From positions 1-7,233 of the forward strand of contig JBNKCL010000012.1 in the NCBI GenBank assembly GCA_050287725.1: a DNA stretch of 7,233 nucleotides, written 5' to 3'. A program made the position numbers and the translations under genes. The notes under the pieces are model-generated. The model did no database searches, was not told where the DNA came from, and saw only the letters and a list, made by a program, of their open reading frames with translations. This stretch comes from CBFDBF01 sp050287725. Its GTDB lineage: Bacteria > Pseudomonadota > Gammaproteobacteria > Chromatiales > Chromatiaceae. Below are positions 7,070 through 7,233 of the stretch, one piece after another; the first letter of the stretch is position 1; each line of letters begins with the position of its first letter.

Positions 7070-7075
7070 TATTTC

Positions 7076-7233
7076 ATGGCCGGAGGCAGACGACCCAGGA
7101 GTCAGGTGAAACAGCGGATGTTCGAACCCCGTCCGGAGGCGGAGTTGGACACGATCCAGGTTCGGGGCGCGCGGGAGCACAACCTGCAGAACATCGACGT
7201 GGACCTGCCCAAGAAAAAACTCATCGTGGTCAC
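7076..7233 (+). CDS. uvrA: UvrA, excinuclease ABC subunit A, N-terminal fragment (3' end outside the window)
   Basis: UvrA is the DNA-damage sensor of nucleotide excision repair. As a dimeric ABC-type ATPase it scans DNA with UvrB in the cytoplasm and loads UvrB at lesions. The window holds 52 complete codons. Residues 27-52 read IQVRGAREHNLQNIDVDLP followed by KKKLIVV, which matches the family's conserved start (in E. coli IEVRGARTHNLKNINL...DKLIVVTG). The sequence stops just before the expected Walker A motif (GLSGSGKSS), so ATPase competence cannot be judged. About 23 extra residues precede the conserved start compared with E. coli; they are basic then acidic (AGGRRPRSQVKQR, then EPRPEAELD). 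The 26-base gap to the zinc-ribbon gene suggests a shared transcript. No LexA box is recognisable immediately upstream. Confidence 0.95.
   Translation, partial: MAGGRRPRSQVKQRMFEPRPEAELDTIQVRGAREHNLQNIDVDLPKKKLIVV

Noticed and set aside
1..7233. CRISPR array, tRNA, rRNA, transposase or integrase
   Set aside because: No regularly spaced repeats, no tRNA-like cloverleaf, no rRNA-like sequence and no recombinase motif seen on either strand.

Overview
The window looks like a GC-rich bacterial chromosome, probably a Gram-negative one. The grounds are the codon use, an OmpA-type peptidoglycan-binding module and the start of uvrA, which reads very like the proteobacterial protein. I cannot name a genus. 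All confident genes lie on the + strand.

Layout. (1) Positions 1-291 hold the 3' end of an unrecognised gene. (2) Eleven bases later, 303-4190 encodes a 1295-residue protein. It has a helical N-terminal half, Pro/Ser linkers, a central Ser/Thr/Glu-rich segment with an alternating pattern reminiscent of a membrane-inserting beta-hairpin, and a C-terminal coiled coil with an acidic tail. (3) Positions 4233-5054 encode a 273-residue protein I do not recognise. (4) After a 150-base gap containing an inverted repeat, 5205-6272 encodes a 355-residue protein with a C-terminal OmpA-like domain and no signal peptide. (5) Positions 6273-6815 are mostly non-coding. A short minus-strand reading frame there may be a frameshifted small membrane protein, ending tail-to-tail with the OmpA-like gene. 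(6) Positions 6816-7049 encode a small CxxC...CxxC zinc-ribbon protein. (7) From 7076 to the window end is the N-terminus of uvrA (excinuclease ABC subunit A).

The window seems to join two parts. On the right is a conserved housekeeping locus, the zinc-ribbon gene and uvrA, closely spaced and each with a good Shine-Dalgarno sequence. On the left is an accessory cluster of large or unrecognised proteins in the same orientation. The first two genes of the cluster are so close that they are probably co-transcribed. The next two are plausible members of the same unit, but they are less GC-rich to the eye and have weaker ribosome binding sites.

The cluster is the candidate for something undescribed. 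It combines a very large, signal-less, possibly pore-forming or scaffold protein, an unknown protein, and a signal-less protein with an envelope-binding module. Its function, including any link to toxins or contractile injection systems, is inference only. I see no phage structural gene, transposase, tRNA, rRNA or CRISPR array.
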